From positions 1 to 35,430 of the forward strand of contig CAJQJL010000152.1 in the NCBI GenBank assembly GCA_905478665.1: a stretch of 35,430 bases of DNA, in the 5' to 3' direction. Positions within the stretch are counted from its first letter, which is position 1. The number at the start of each line of letters is the position of its first letter. The notes under the pieces were generated by a model. It was not told where the DNA came from. It did no database searches and was given only the letters and a program-made list of their open reading frames with translations. Below, piece by piece: positions 1 to 10,943 of this stretch. Both the position numbers and the translations under genes were made by a program. This DNA is from an uncultured Flavobacteriales bacterium (GTDB lineage Bacteria > Bacteroidota > Bacteroidia > Flavobacteriales_D > Crocinitomicaceae).

Positions 1-3000
1 ACAGGTGCTGGAGCAAGCTTTGAAGTCGATAAAAAGTTTGGTCCATTACGTGCCTACTTGTATGCATACCTAGACATTGCAGCGAAAGTGGCATTTAAGC
101 CAAAGCAATTCGGTGGATCAATTGCGCTTGGAGGTGGAGTTGACTTAAGTATCTTCGGACTTGGATTCTCTGTGAGTGCAGCCGCATCTTTGGCGGCAGA
201 AGCTCCTGAGCCATTCATTGTCACAGGTAGCGTAGAAGCATGTATTCGTGTGCTTAGAAAAGACAGATGTGCGAAATTTGAATTCACTTGGGACTTCAAC
301 GATAATGTTGATACTTCAGAAATAGGCGTAATCATTCGAAGCGAATTAGGAAATGCCGCACAAGCTGTAAATATCCAGACAAAAGAGACCTTTGCTATTA
401 ACTTTGTAAAAGAGAGTTCAGGACTAATATACAGAGGTGGATCAAACCCATCAAGCTGGCTCCCTCCTGCTCCAACATCAACAAGTTGGAACGGAAGTTT
501 TGACAATCATATCATTCCTTTGGATTGCTTTATTGATATTGATTTCAAGAATGGAATGAATCCAAATGGAAATGCAAGTACAGAGCGGATTGGTAAAAAT
601 GGTGGCGCGAACCACATTAAGTTTGCCGCTCCTCAAAAAGGAAAAACGCCACGTGTGAAGCACGACTTCAAAACAGAAGAGGTCTTCATCTATGCATGGA
701 ACCCTTCACTTGGTCAATGGGAAGAATATGATATCTATGATGCCCTTACTCCTATGGACGATCTTGCATTTATTGACCCATTGGTGATTGATGCTCTTAA
801 CCTGAAACAAGGTTACTGGCAGCTTGAGCAAGCAAACAAATACAATAAACTACGTCTTTTGGCCCAAACTCCTTTGAGTTATATGACACAAACCTCTGGT
901 GAGTTTATTCCTGAAAACAATGGGATAACTGCAGAAACGATTTTCTGCGAAGAGGAGGCACGTGAGAAGTGTTGCGTGAATTTTAGAGATTACATAAAAA
1001 GACGAAAAGAAGAAGTGAAGGAGCGAACCGCCAACTTCACCAAGTATGTTGAATCTGCGACAAAACAAGCACTTGTACAAAATGGCCCGTCAACATTTGC
1101 AGTTAAAGATTTAGCAACCATTCCTGCGAACGACGTACACTTCTTCCAGAAGTTCAGCTTTGAAGTAATTGGTGATAACGGAGCGATTGTACAAACAGAA
1201 ATTACGCACCTAGGAAACAACATCGCTCTGGCAATAACAGACGGAGATTGTCTTGAAATTACTTTCAACGAACCGATGGTGTGCATCGATTTTACAATGT
1301 ATACAGAAGCACAAAATGTGACTGTAGAGTACTACCAGTTTGTAGTTGATCCAAATGCACCATCTGGAATCAATGTTATTGAACAACAGTTACCACATAC
1401 AGATGTTTTCACCGCGCAAGATTTGAATGCCGTCGTACAATACCTCGACGAAGACAATCCGGTAGATAAGATTGTGATCAAGAACGGTGATTGTGTCGTA
1501 GGTAAAGAACTCACAGCATTGTGCGATCCTGAAATTACTCTTGAAGGTGAGCAACTAGAGATCTTCCTGAATACTATGGCCGTAAAAAATCACTTCTTAC
1601 GTGCTAGTTTTGTGATGAACAGTCAGACAGATAACCCTATTTACGATGGCGTATTTATGAATTCTGCACTGTATCAATACCCAGGAGGAAAAGAGGTTCC
1701 TTTAACATACAATCTCGACTTGCACACAGACAATGAAATACAGTTTAGTATCTACGATGAGAATCGTTATAAATGTAAATTCTCACTTGCCGCAGAACAA
1801 GGAATAGTATGGAACAATGTTTCTTCTATGTCCAACCTGCGTCCAGATCCTTCACGACTAGTACCAGGGGCAAATTACTATTTCCTTATCGACGCACAAA
1901 TGTCAGATGGGGCTGTAATAACCTTAACCGGAAGAACAAGTTGTTACAACGTCATCAATTGTGTGCCAGATTGCAGCACATATATCTATCAACTATGTTT
2001 CATTTCAGATGAGGACTACGCCTATAACTCAACGATTCCGAGTGCAGCAGCAGTCGCAGATGAGACACAAAGCATGATGGATGCACTCGAAAAAACGTTC
2101 CAGCCAATTTGGCGTCCGAACACGACGTTCGCAGTTGCCATTAAAACCAATGAAGCAGTAAGCGGTGGTGGATCAAACAACCATCGTAATACCTTCTATT
2201 ATGGATTCAGAACAAAAGGACCGATTGGTCACTTCCACAATTACCTCGATAATTCAGATACTGAAGTGATTCGTGCAGATTATCAGAACCTTTTGGATAA
2301 TAATCAGGAGGACAGCTATAAGCTGAGTAAACTGCAGCATTATATCGACTATAGAAGATCGTATCCAAATGCAGATGGAAATTTGTTAAATGCAAAGCCC
2401 CTCTTCTATTGCGACCCAAGACTTCTGTTATTCTTCCAGAAGCAATACGTATATGCCATGTTTGGCAAATGGGATGCATTATCAGGAAATGGTCAAGTAA
2501 ATGGTGGTATGGATGTCGTAATTCAAGATGCTATTGAGCCGCAGATTCCACCTGTTCCTACTTTATCATGGTCATTGGATGATTTTGCTATCAAAGGGCA
2601 GGATTTACAAGCACTGAATAACATGATTGTCAACAGTGATCCTTCAGATTGTCCACCCGAAACGCTCGATCAAAATAGTGTGAACGCACAGATTGACATT
2701 GACAAACTTGAACCATTGAAATTGTACACGGCTATCTTCAGCAACACATACCAGCGTGACGGTGATGCTGGAACACCTACCACAACACGAGAAGTGCACC
2801 GTTATCCATTCCGTACATCACGCTACGGTTATTTCATCGATCAGATAAACAGTTATCAATTAGCTATTGACCCTGATACAAATGCGGTGCTTAAGGAAGC
2901 GATTTTCGACGTAGGAAATGTCATTCCAGCAGCAAACATTGTGTTGGGCGCAGGAATGATTCATCCGACTACACCAACAGATGACCTTCTAATCGATTAT

Positions 3001-3396
3001 GCCGACCTTATTGAACGTGTCTTACAAGGTGCCTTCAAGCTTGGAACGCTACATCCAGCAATCAGTACAGAGTTCAATATTGTGAAGAACACTGATACAG
3101 GTGGAAACCTACTCGGAATCTGGATTCGGTGTCCTGAACCATTCAATGATCCAAAATTACCAGGCAATGAGATGGAAACTACAGTTCGTTTGTCTGTAAA
3201 TAGTGACAGTGAATCGAACTACAAGGCAATTTTCTCAAAAGATGCGAGAGAAGTGTTCATTACGAATCAAAACGGTTCACTGAACATGCCTTATGGCGAG
3301 TATGCCTTCACATTTGATTACAGAGAATGGGATGGTCAGCAGTACATAACTGCCTCCTCAGTTCCCGTGAACTTTACGATCAATGCAACAATTTAA
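1..3396 (+). CDS. Giant hypothetical surface/secreted-type protein, C-terminal part (5' truncated)
   Basis: The reading frame is open from base 1, so the gene starts upstream of the window; 1131 residues are visible and TAA ends it at 3394-3396. The first ~100 residues are Gly/Ala-rich with alternating beta-like segments (SIALGGGVDLSIFGLG, then PEPFIVTGSVEACIRV). They remind me of DUF6603-type beta-rich proteins, but this is only a resemblance. The rest is Asp/Asn-rich, with cysteines around residues 315-325 (EREKCC-like) and several beta-sandwich-looking stretches. The C-terminus (VPVNFTINATI) is not a T9SS sorting domain and has no membrane anchor. The next giant gene begins 29 bases downstream, so the two are probably co-transcribed. 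Function unknown; a structural or adhesin-like role, or a part of an extracellular contractile injection system locus lying upstream, are possibilities I cannot test here. Confidence 0.85.
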   Translation, partial: TGAGASFEVDKKFGPLRAYLYAYLDIAAKVAFKPKQFGGSIALGGGVDLSIFGLGFSVSAAASLAAEAPEPFIVTGSVEACIRVLRKDRCAKFEFTWDFNDNVDTSEIGVIIRSELGNAAQAVNIQTKETFAINFVKESSGLIYRGGSNPSSWLPPAPTSTSWNGSFDNHIIPLDCFIDIDFKNGMNPNGNASTERIGKNGGANHIKFAAPQKGKTPRVKHDFKTEEVFIYAWNPSLGQWEEYDIYDALTPMDDLAFIDPLVIDALNLKQGYWQLEQANKYNKLRLLAQTPLSYMTQTSGEFIPENNGITAETIFCEEEAREKCCVNFRDYIKRRKEEVKERTANFTKYVESATKQALVQNGPSTFAVKDLATIPANDVHFFQKFSFEVIGDNGAIVQTEITHLGNNIALAITDGDCLEITFNEPMVCIDFTMYTEAQNVTVEYYQFVVDPNAPSGINVIEQQLPHTDVFTAQDLNAVVQYLDEDNPVDKIVIKNGDCVVGKELTALCDPEITLEGEQLEIFLNTMAVKNHFLRASFVMNSQTDNPIYDGVFMNSALYQYPGGKEVPLTYNLDLHTDNEIQFSIYDENRYKCKFSLAAEQGIVWNNVSSMSNLRPDPSRLVPGANYYFLIDAQMSDGAVITLTGRTSCYNVINCVPDCSTYIYQLCFISDEDYAYNSTIPSAAAVADETQSMMDALEKTFQPIWRPNTTFAVAIKTNEAVSGGGSNNHRNTFYYGFRTKGPIGHFHNYLDNSDTEVIRADYQNLLDNNQEDSYKLSKLQHYIDYRRSYPNADGNLLNAKPLFYCDPRLLLFFQKQYVYAMFGKWDALSGNGQVNGGMDVVIQDAIEPQIPPVPTLSWSLDDFAIKGQDLQALNNMIVNSDPSDCPPETLDQNSVNAQIDIDKLEPLKLYTAIFSNTYQRDGDAGTPTTTREVHRYPFRTSRYGYFIDQINSYQLAIDPDTNAVLKEAIFDVGNVIPAANIVLGAGMIHPTTPTDDLLIDYADLIERVLQGAFKLGTLHPAISTEFNIVKNTDTGGNLLGIWIRCPEPFNDPKLPGNEMETTVRLSVNSDSESNYKAIFSKDAREVFITNQNGSLNMPYGEYAFTFDYREWDGQQYITASSVPVNFTINATI

Positions 3397-3425
3397 TTTA
3401 AGAACCCGACCCAAACAATTAGATT

Positions 3426-6400
3426 ATGTCCACTTTTTTTAATAATTACACCAAAGCCCCCGGAGTTCATTTCAACAGTATCGTTGCTCAGAATAACCAG
3501 GCCCTCACCTATATTGTTGGTCAAATGGCTGCGGAAGGATTGTTTTCTCTTTTTTCGGAAGAAGGAAATACTATCTGGACGAAGCGCTATCACCTCCCAG
3601 AGGGTGAATGCAATTTTCTCAATGCGGTTAAGGCTTCCAATGGAGATTTTCTCATCCTTGGAACTGAAAGTATTCGCAATTCAGATACCGCCATCGTTAT
3701 CCGAGTTGACACCACTGGACGCTTAATTTGGGCAAAGCGATATACACACGAAGAGTCGTCAACGGCCTTTCTTCGCTTAATCCAAATTGGTAATACAGAT
3801 GCTGACGATTATGTTTTTGGAACACGCATGAAGGGTAAAGGTCGTACCGAAGACTTTTCTATCATAAAAATTGATGGTTCCGGAAACGTTACGGCTGCCA
3901 AAGATATAGTCCCTGATAGCGATGAACGAGCGTTTGGACTAGTGCGCACTACAAGCGGATTTGTTGTATTTGGGGGAATGACAGAAAAGAAGGATTGGGA
4001 CAACTTCTTTATTCAATTTGATACCTCGCTGAATTTGGTATGGGCTAAACTTGTTGGAGATAAAGATTCTCAGGTTGCAAGAGATGTACTTTACATAAAT
4101 GACAAAGAGTTTATCGTAACGGGCGAGCACGGGCGAAAACAAGATAGTTTTGTTTACCGATTAGATCCGAACCTGTCTTCTGTACCTGTTAGTATCCTAG
4201 ACCTAACAAAAGGAAAGGATAGCGGATTCAAAAAGTTGGGACGTATTAAAGATATAGCCGGGGCAGCTGAAGAATTTCTTTTATTATCACAGTCTTCCAT
4301 AAACGATCCATCTACATTCACGCGTTTTGGCAATAACCTTGCTCCGCTTTGGCACAAAGAAGTAGATGTAGATTCAAAACACGAGTTTAAAGATTTATGG
4401 ATTCATGACGACGGAAATGAGCGGGTTAGAGCATGTGGAGACGTTGGAGTAAAATTGGACGAAGGACTGCTAATGCGCAGTACTGATCAATTAGAAATTT
4501 GTGTCGCAACAGATCTTCCAAATCTTACTCCCATCCCTGTTCAGTACAAAATATCAACTTGGCAGCCACCAATAAAAGACGTGCAAATAAAAGTTGAGGA
4601 AATCCCGTTAATCGAAAGTCAGGATGAAACAGAGAAGGAAGAAATGTGTCCTTCTGCTGTCATTGATCTTTCTGGAGAAACACTTGTTCAGTCACCATAC
4701 GTTTATTTGCAGGCGGCAGGGTCAGACAATAGTGATGATACACCTACGGGTTACCATTTACGTTGGGATTTTAGAAAAGTCCTTTCCGATAAGCACATTG
4801 CCAAAGGTTCACTATCTGGAGATTTTGGACTCTACCCTGCAACGTACGACTTCAACAAGAACGATGACTACGTCAAAATCTACAGAACTGAATTTGTCGA
4901 GAATTACTATACAGATCTCGATTTCGCAACACAGCCGACAACTTTCAATGTCTCTGGAACAGTACGTGAATGGCAATACAGCAACCTACTTCCAACAGGA
5001 AATACTGGAGGGATCCCTGCAAATGCAATTATCTCTTTTCCAGATACTGCTGCTTATGACACCTTGGCTGGAACAACAAATCCAGCGACTTCAGTTCTGG
5101 ACTTTCTCAAACTCTATTCAGGTGAGATCAATGTTCGTCTTGAAGATAAACTATCCTTTCGCATAGAATGGGGATTGGGTCTGGTTGACCCCGCAGCCAT
5201 AGCAACTGCACAACTTCGCTACGAGACAATTTCTCTGGAAGATTCTCTGGACGAAACAAGTAAAAGTCTACGTGAAAGAACAATCTTAACACAACCTGAC
5301 TTTACTGGGACACCTATCACTTTATGTGAAGATATTGAGTCGTTGCGTTTTGATAGAACAAATGCATTTACACAGTCGATTCGCTTCTATGCATACATCG
5401 ATTACCTACAAGGAACCAACGAACAAAAAGCGTGGGAAAAATTGAATGACTACGCATTGACCTTGAATCAAACGAAAGCATACAAACGCTTGGAGGACTC
5501 TCCAACGTTCCAAATAGATGGTTTGTGGCCAAAATTCAATGAGAGTAACAACACCACGCAAGCGTTTAAAGTAAGCGTGCCGAACTATCAAAACAGATGG
5601 TCTGACTCAGAAGGATTGAATTATGGTGTAGAACGATACCTGGATTTATCTCAAGTATCAACCAATTTTACTGCAACTGAAACGGTTACAGCTGACCCTA
5701 TTGGCAGTTTACCTGATAACAGTACCATGGAAATTAGTTATTTCGATTTGCTCCAAATAGCAGGGATCGATTACCATATGGGGCGGATGCTTGGATTAGG
5801 ACACATTGATGCCAAGAGTAATGCTCAATCCGAAGATCGCTACATCTATTTGATGGAATACGATACCCTAGGAGATATTGAAGACGGTGGTGGAGCACGT
5901 CCTCTGAAGCATCTTTATATGACGCCCCACTTGACGATTCTTGATTTTAAATATCCACCTGTACCCACATTGCAAGACCCTCCCTCCTATGGGCTGGCGG
6001 TTGACAACGGAACAGCAAATCCTTCGTTAATAACAGACCCTCAAGGTTATACGCCTTTTGCCGATATACGCTTTGTCAACATTAATCGACAGAAATTCCA
6101 ATACGAGAAGGACTTTGAAACTTTCTTTCAGAATGTAGATTCATTTACACTTTGTAAGGAAGCTGAGCCTGTTGCCTTTGGAATGGAATATTCACTTCAA
6201 GGCGAGCCCTGGATTAAACCAGAGTTGAACCATGACCGTGTGTACAATGATGGCTCAAACTTGCCTGAAACATTGATGATTCCAAACGCTGGTACAAACC
6301 CTGTTTATCGTCATCAGGAGACCGAAGAAGGTATTCATTGTTATGCGATGTACAGTGTCAACTGGTTCTCGCGCCCTTCAGTAGAAAGTACTCCTGTTTG

Positions 6401-9400
6401 CACGGACTATACCAAATTCCCGAAACGAAATACGATTATTCCACCAATGAACCTCGCTGTTCAGTTAGTTCAATCAGAGGCACCACCAATCTTAACAACT
6501 TCTCAGGAACAAACAAATTATGGTAACATTGTTGGAGACAAAACCTATTTGCGTGTTTCCTTCGATTGGAATTATATTCATAATCAGGCACATCAGTTTG
6601 CGCATAAAGCTCAATTTTTCTTCAATAAACAAGAAAAACAAATTGTAAAAGGAGAGATTACGGGGATCACACAGTTGACAGAAAACCGTGTACAGGTGAC
6701 CACTACATCTTTTGATATTTTAAGTACCTCACCAATCACAACAGTTCAACCAAACATTGCGCCAGGCCGTGAAGATCATTTCACGGAAAGTTTATTCGCG
6801 GTGGATGGATTGAATTACCGTGTTGAACAAGTATTGGATACAACGGCAACATCGGGAGACAATCCAACATTTATTCTCCACAAGATACGTGAAACCAACT
6901 CAGTAGAAACGCCTACAGGATCTAATGTTTGGCTGACAACAGAGACATTCGTGGAGCCTGTTGTAGGGGGACGTTTCCTTGTCGTAGAAAACATGGGGAA
7001 CGCGAAAAACTGGGATAACAAATTGGCAAAAACTGTTTATCTGGAAAGCTTCAGTACCAACGATTCATTGAAAGTTGATGGTTCAACAAACAATGACGGG
7101 AAATATACCATCCTCTCAGTAGACCTTGTTGGAGCACAAACTGAAATTACAGTTGCTGAGGCTGTGGACGATACGATCACGGATGGAAGTATTGAATATG
7201 ATAAGATTGATCACGTTTATGCGTTTAATACGACCAACAACGGTTTCTTGATTGCAGGTGATGTTACTGCAGATTTCGCAGGACTTACAGATTTACGTTT
7301 GTTTGCATCTCTGGATAATGATGGAGATTATACAATCGCTTCTGCTACCTTCAACGGAACCGACACAGATGTCGTTGTGAATGAATCCATTTATCTCAAC
7401 AGTGCACCATCGTGTATTGCTCTGAAGAAGCAAGTGATAGTTCAGGCGTACGACACAGCAAATGATCTGATCATTCTCAATGGAGATTATACAGCCGAAA
7501 TTATTCCGACATACAAAGAAGACCGTCCAAATTTAGATGGTACCACAACTGAACTGGTTATGGGAGGATTTGTTGGCGAATGCACAATTACTGAGGAACC
7601 CGACGTTTACGATCCTTCTAATGTCGTGGGCGCAGCAGTTCCTGGTGACCCAATATCTGGTTCTTTGACTGGGGTATACACCTTCACATTTGTAGGTAAT
7701 CCACTGCCTGCTCACATCGATCCAGACGTGGCTTGGTTCAGAGGTAAAGTCCGTGTTTTGGAAGACGACAACTACCTTCCTACTCCCCTCGACACCCGAA
7801 CAGTTGCGAAGATGAAAGAACTCGATGTGTGGAACGTTTATGAAGATTCAGGAAACCTAATTCTCGTTGTTAAAGATCCTGCCTTCCAGGTAGATCCGTC
7901 AACGCTACCAACGACATATACACCTTCTGGCGAATATGTGCCAATAATTACAGGATCGAATATAGAGATCAACTACCACCCTTCGTACATGTTGTACTTA
8001 ACGGTAGATGAAACAACAATCGAAACAGGAACCACTGCAAATGAATTCAATGAAGATTCGATTCTTCCCGATTTTGGAGAAGGCTCGCGCAGAACCTTCC
8101 TTGGAATTCGAGCAATAGATGGAATTAACAACGATCCTCTCGTGGACGATTGTGCTTCTCACGTTGCTACGCCTGCCGCAATTGTTGCTCAGGAAATTAG
8201 AAATCCTGAACCACCTCTTCCACCAGCAGGTCCATTGTATGCAACACGTCCTGACTTTTACGGAAAGGCGACATACTCTATGGACATTGGATTTACAAAC
8301 ATCCCGTACTCAGTATTGGTCTACAAGGCCAACGAGCGAAAGATTTTGGATACACTTTACCTTCCAGCAACAGTTGATACGATTATACAAGGATTAGCAG
8401 CAATACCGCAGCCCGACGCCTATTTCACACAACGCTGGAGCGATCTCGTGAATGTTGTTTTGGAAACTTCTGGACCGAACATTGGCGAATTCAAAGAATA
8501 TCCAGGAAGTACATTTAGATTTGAGATCCCAGACAATCCAGATTACATTCTTCCAGAAAGCTTTACGGCAAATGCACAGATAAATCCATTCAATGGAAGC
8601 GATGCACCAGGATCAGCAGCATCGTTTAACATACCTGAATTAGGTCTAACGGTATCAATGGAAAAAGCCGTTAAGGATGCCATTACGGGTGCATTTGTCT
8701 CACAGACAGAGAACCCAATGCTCTTCGATCATATAAAAACAGGCGATCGAACAAGCAATGCTCCGCCACGACTTCGCGATGACAATGGAGATTTAATTGC
8801 TCCGAGTGCAAATCATCCCGATTATGAACCATTCCCATTTGCAGTGAGACTGACAGGTGGAGATTTACGCTTCTGCGATTACAACATTGACGGTGGTTCG
8901 GACAGCATCTATTTCTACTATGCTATGGAACTCTCGGATCGACAAATCAAGAGTGATCCGAGTGGAATTGTAGGGCCGATTCAATTGGTGAATACCAGCC
9001 CTGCTACCCCTCCAAGTATTAAAGAAGTAATTACGCAAGTTGAGGATCAGGAAAATTCAATAGATACAGCTGTACTTTTCGAAATCGAGGAATATATTTC
9101 AAGTGAAGGAATCAAACAAATTGATGTTTATCGTTCTATTGACCCAGTTGACGCAAAAACTGTTCGTACCATGGATTTGGTAACTGAGATTGCTATTGAC
9201 TCAGGTACAGGAACGTTCGATATCTTTGATGATTTCTCCCCTCTTCCTTATCCATTGTACGGTGAAGATGTGCACTACAGATTAGTTGCAATGCGAGAAA
9301 TAACATTGGAAGACGGAACGACACAAGAACTTATTCCATCAAAACCATCCAAGTTGGTAGTTGCCAAACTTGTAGATCCCATTAATCCTGTTGCGCCTGA

Positions 9401-10892
9401 TATAACGGTAAGCATTGGTTCATTAACGACTCAAGCACTTGAGGATGTAGTTCTTAGTTGGCCACAAGTAGCGTACAATGCAACCTATACTCTTCAAATG
9501 GCGGATTCGAATGGAAACTGGGTGAATATTTATCAGGTCAAATCTAACGATCCAGTGAATCAGTATCCTCCAATCGTTGGTGGCTCTCCAGATTTCACCA
9601 ACTTCCCGGAAACGGAGATACTCAATCGCACTGATGATAATGGTGTCGAAATCGTACATCGCTTCCGAGTGCAAGTAGAAAACTCAAGTGGTCTCTTAAA
9701 CATTGAAGACAATCCTTTGTTGATCGGAATAGGTGTTGACGAACTGATAGCCTTAGGTGCACCTGTGGACTACCAAGACGGATTTAGCTTTACACAGACC
9801 GAGTTGAGTTCTGTCAAAGTGAACGCGGGAAGCAATCATCCTAGCCAAATGACATTTACGGATATCATTGGTGCGGCTCTACCAAATGGCCATACGGTGC
9901 TTGCTGAAATTAAAATCTTTGTAACGGATGATTTAAGCAATACATTTTCTAAATCAATTACTACACCTGGTGGCAGCGTTACATTTAACCATGGGGAAGG
10001 TGGACTCGAATTGGATAATACCAACCCGAACAGATCCTACACTATTGAAACCATTACGATTACAGACAGATGTGTTGGAGGTGCGTATCAAAAAGATGTA
10101 CTGAATTATGTTGCAGGTCCGTGTTACGACCTTCTTGGTTTGACCGAAGTACTGAGCTTCATTGATGGCAATGGTTCTTCTGGTAATTTGGCTGAAAGTA
10201 CAAGTGTTGAGGATGGATACCCAGCTCCAAACTCCTTAACGTTTACGGATGTGAGTAATCTAGGAACACTGCCATCTACACAAGTGTTTAATTCAATGAC
10301 CGTTGAACTCTCTGATACAAATGGAAATTCGCATCAATTAACGATTAGTTCTGCCAGTGGATCTGTTACATTTAATAACGGCGACGGCGGACTTGATCTA
10401 ACGCCGACCAATGCGAATGGACAACTGCTAGTTAAGGCTATATTGTTTACAGATGTGTGTGCAATAGGTGCCGAATTCAGTCATACCTTGTCGTATGTGT
10501 CTGACCCAGCTCAAGACCTTTTGGCTATGACGGATGTTATTGACTTGTCTGATGCAAATGGTAACTCTTTCTCACCTATGCTGGCAACGGAAACAATCAA
10601 TACTGGGACGAATTACCCAAGTACAATTACCATTACGGATATATTCAGTGTGAATCTTCCGCCGTTGCATACATTTACGAGTTTGGAGGTTCAGCTTTCA
10701 GATAATTTAGGTAACGTGGACGACAAAATTATCAGCTCTGCGGGTAGTTCTGTTGTATTCAATGATGGTGACGGAGGATTGGATCTTGGCTCAGGAAACC
10801 CAAACAATTCATTTACGATCTATGTAAAGTTGATTACGGATTTGGTTCCAGATGGTGCCAGTATGCAATTCGATCTTGTTTATGACGTATAA
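3426..10892 (+). CDS. 2488-aa giant repeat protein: beta-propeller-like N-terminus, Fn3-like region, three C-terminal repeats
   Basis: ATG at 3426 lies 29 bases after the preceding stop. Residues ~10-340 are a run of blade-like units built around WTKRY, WAKRY and VWAKL strands followed by 'fliLGte/fvvfGg' strands, as in Bacteroidota beta-propeller repeats. Around residues 360-450 there is an acidic linker, then a conserved-looking GYHLRWDFRK segment. Residues ~1215-1325 carry two related units with NNDGKYTILS and DNDGDYTIAS cores. Residues ~1987-2100 look like a fibronectin type III domain. Residues ~2119-2488 are three tandem ~130-residue repeats. The N-terminus (MSTFFNNYTKAPGV) has no signal peptide, and no T9SS sorting domain or membrane anchor is seen at the C-terminus. 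This is odd for a protein that otherwise looks extracellular. Exact role unknown; binding, scaffold or injection-system-associated functions are inference. Confidence 0.9.
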   Translation: MSTFFNNYTKAPGVHFNSIVAQNNQALTYIVGQMAAEGLFSLFSEEGNTIWTKRYHLPEGECNFLNAVKASNGDFLILGTESIRNSDTAIVIRVDTTGRLIWAKRYTHEESSTAFLRLIQIGNTDADDYVFGTRMKGKGRTEDFSIIKIDGSGNVTAAKDIVPDSDERAFGLVRTTSGFVVFGGMTEKKDWDNFFIQFDTSLNLVWAKLVGDKDSQVARDVLYINDKEFIVTGEHGRKQDSFVYRLDPNLSSVPVSILDLTKGKDSGFKKLGRIKDIAGAAEEFLLLSQSSINDPSTFTRFGNNLAPLWHKEVDVDSKHEFKDLWIHDDGNERVRACGDVGVKLDEGLLMRSTDQLEICVATDLPNLTPIPVQYKISTWQPPIKDVQIKVEEIPLIESQDETEKEEMCPSAVIDLSGETLVQSPYVYLQAAGSDNSDDTPTGYHLRWDFRKVLSDKHIAKGSLSGDFGLYPATYDFNKNDDYVKIYRTEFVENYYTDLDFATQPTTFNVSGTVREWQYSNLLPTGNTGGIPANAIISFPDTAAYDTLAGTTNPATSVLDFLKLYSGEINVRLEDKLSFRIEWGLGLVDPAAIATAQLRYETISLEDSLDETSKSLRERTILTQPDFTGTPITLCEDIESLRFDRTNAFTQSIRFYAYIDYLQGTNEQKAWEKLNDYALTLNQTKAYKRLEDSPTFQIDGLWPKFNESNNTTQAFKVSVPNYQNRWSDSEGLNYGVERYLDLSQVSTNFTATETVTADPIGSLPDNSTMEISYFDLLQIAGIDYHMGRMLGLGHIDAKSNAQSEDRYIYLMEYDTLGDIEDGGGARPLKHLYMTPHLTILDFKYPPVPTLQDPPSYGLAVDNGTANPSLITDPQGYTPFADIRFVNINRQKFQYEKDFETFFQNVDSFTLCKEAEPVAFGMEYSLQGEPWIKPELNHDRVYNDGSNLPETLMIPNAGTNPVYRHQETEEGIHCYAMYSVNWFSRPSVESTPVCTDYTKFPKRNTIIPPMNLAVQLVQSEAPPILTTSQEQTNYGNIVGDKTYLRVSFDWNYIHNQAHQFAHKAQFFFNKQEKQIVKGEITGITQLTENRVQVTTTSFDILSTSPITTVQPNIAPGREDHFTESLFAVDGLNYRVEQVLDTTATSGDNPTFILHKIRETNSVETPTGSNVWLTTETFVEPVVGGRFLVVENMGNAKNWDNKLAKTVYLESFSTNDSLKVDGSTNNDGKYTILSVDLVGAQTEITVAEAVDDTITDGSIEYDKIDHVYAFNTTNNGFLIAGDVTADFAGLTDLRLFASLDNDGDYTIASATFNGTDTDVVVNESIYLNSAPSCIALKKQVIVQAYDTANDLIILNGDYTAEIIPTYKEDRPNLDGTTTELVMGGFVGECTITEEPDVYDPSNVVGAAVPGDPISGSLTGVYTFTFVGNPLPAHIDPDVAWFRGKVRVLEDDNYLPTPLDTRTVAKMKELDVWNVYEDSGNLILVVKDPAFQVDPSTLPTTYTPSGEYVPIITGSNIEINYHPSYMLYLTVDETTIETGTTANEFNEDSILPDFGEGSRRTFLGIRAIDGINNDPLVDDCASHVATPAAIVAQEIRNPEPPLPPAGPLYATRPDFYGKATYSMDIGFTNIPYSVLVYKANERKILDTLYLPATVDTIIQGLAAIPQPDAYFTQRWSDLVNVVLETSGPNIGEFKEYPGSTFRFEIPDNPDYILPESFTANAQINPFNGSDAPGSAASFNIPELGLTVSMEKAVKDAITGAFVSQTENPMLFDHIKTGDRTSNAPPRLRDDNGDLIAPSANHPDYEPFPFAVRLTGGDLRFCDYNIDGGSDSIYFYYAMELSDRQIKSDPSGIVGPIQLVNTSPATPPSIKEVITQVEDQENSIDTAVLFEIEEYISSEGIKQIDVYRSIDPVDAKTVRTMDLVTEIAIDSGTGTFDIFDDFSPLPYPLYGEDVHYRLVAMREITLEDGTTQELIPSKPSKLVVAKLVDPINPVAPDITVSIGSLTTQALEDVVLSWPQVAYNATYTLQMADSNGNWVNIYQVKSNDPVNQYPPIVGGSPDFTNFPETEILNRTDDNGVEIVHRFRVQVENSSGLLNIEDNPLLIGIGVDELIALGAPVDYQDGFSFTQTELSSVKVNAGSNHPSQMTFTDIIGAALPNGHTVLAEIKIFVTDDLSNTFSKSITTPGGSVTFNHGEGGLELDNTNPNRSYTIETITITDRCVGGAYQKDVLNYVAGPCYDLLGLTEVLSFIDGNGSSGNLAESTSVEDGYPAPNSLTFTDVSNLGTLPSTQVFNSMTVELSDTNGNSHQLTISSASGSVTFNNGDGGLDLTPTNANGQLLVKAILFTDVCAIGAEFSHTLSYVSDPAQDLLAMTDVIDLSDANGNSFSPMLATETINTGTNYPSTITITDIFSVNLPPLHTFTSLEVQLSDNLGNVDDKIISSAGSSVVFNDGDGGLDLGSGNPNNSFTIYVKLITDLVPDGASMQFDLVYDV
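9780..10889 (+). repeat. Three tandem ~130-residue coding repeats at the C-terminus of the giant protein
   Basis: The landmark T[FI]TD[IV] recurs at 9852, 10239 and 10629, i.e. spacings of 387 and 390 bases (129 and 130 residues). Each unit also contains a 'VEL/IFVSDxxGN' strand, a GS[VS]V[TV]FN[DHN]G[DE]GGL[DE]L core and a final 'TDxxxxGAxxxxxLxYV' strand. The repeats have diverged at the nucleotide level but are clearly homologous, which suggests old intragenic duplication of a beta-sandwich-like domain. Confidence 0.85.
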
Positions 10893-10943
10893 ACTGGTTT
10901 AGTGAATGTGTTGGAATAATAGTATTCTTGTGTGCTAGGCAAT

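Noticed and set aside
3426..10892. Frameshift or multiple genes within the giant frame
   Set aside because: A single continuous frame covers the entire length, and domain-like segments run across it without breaks.
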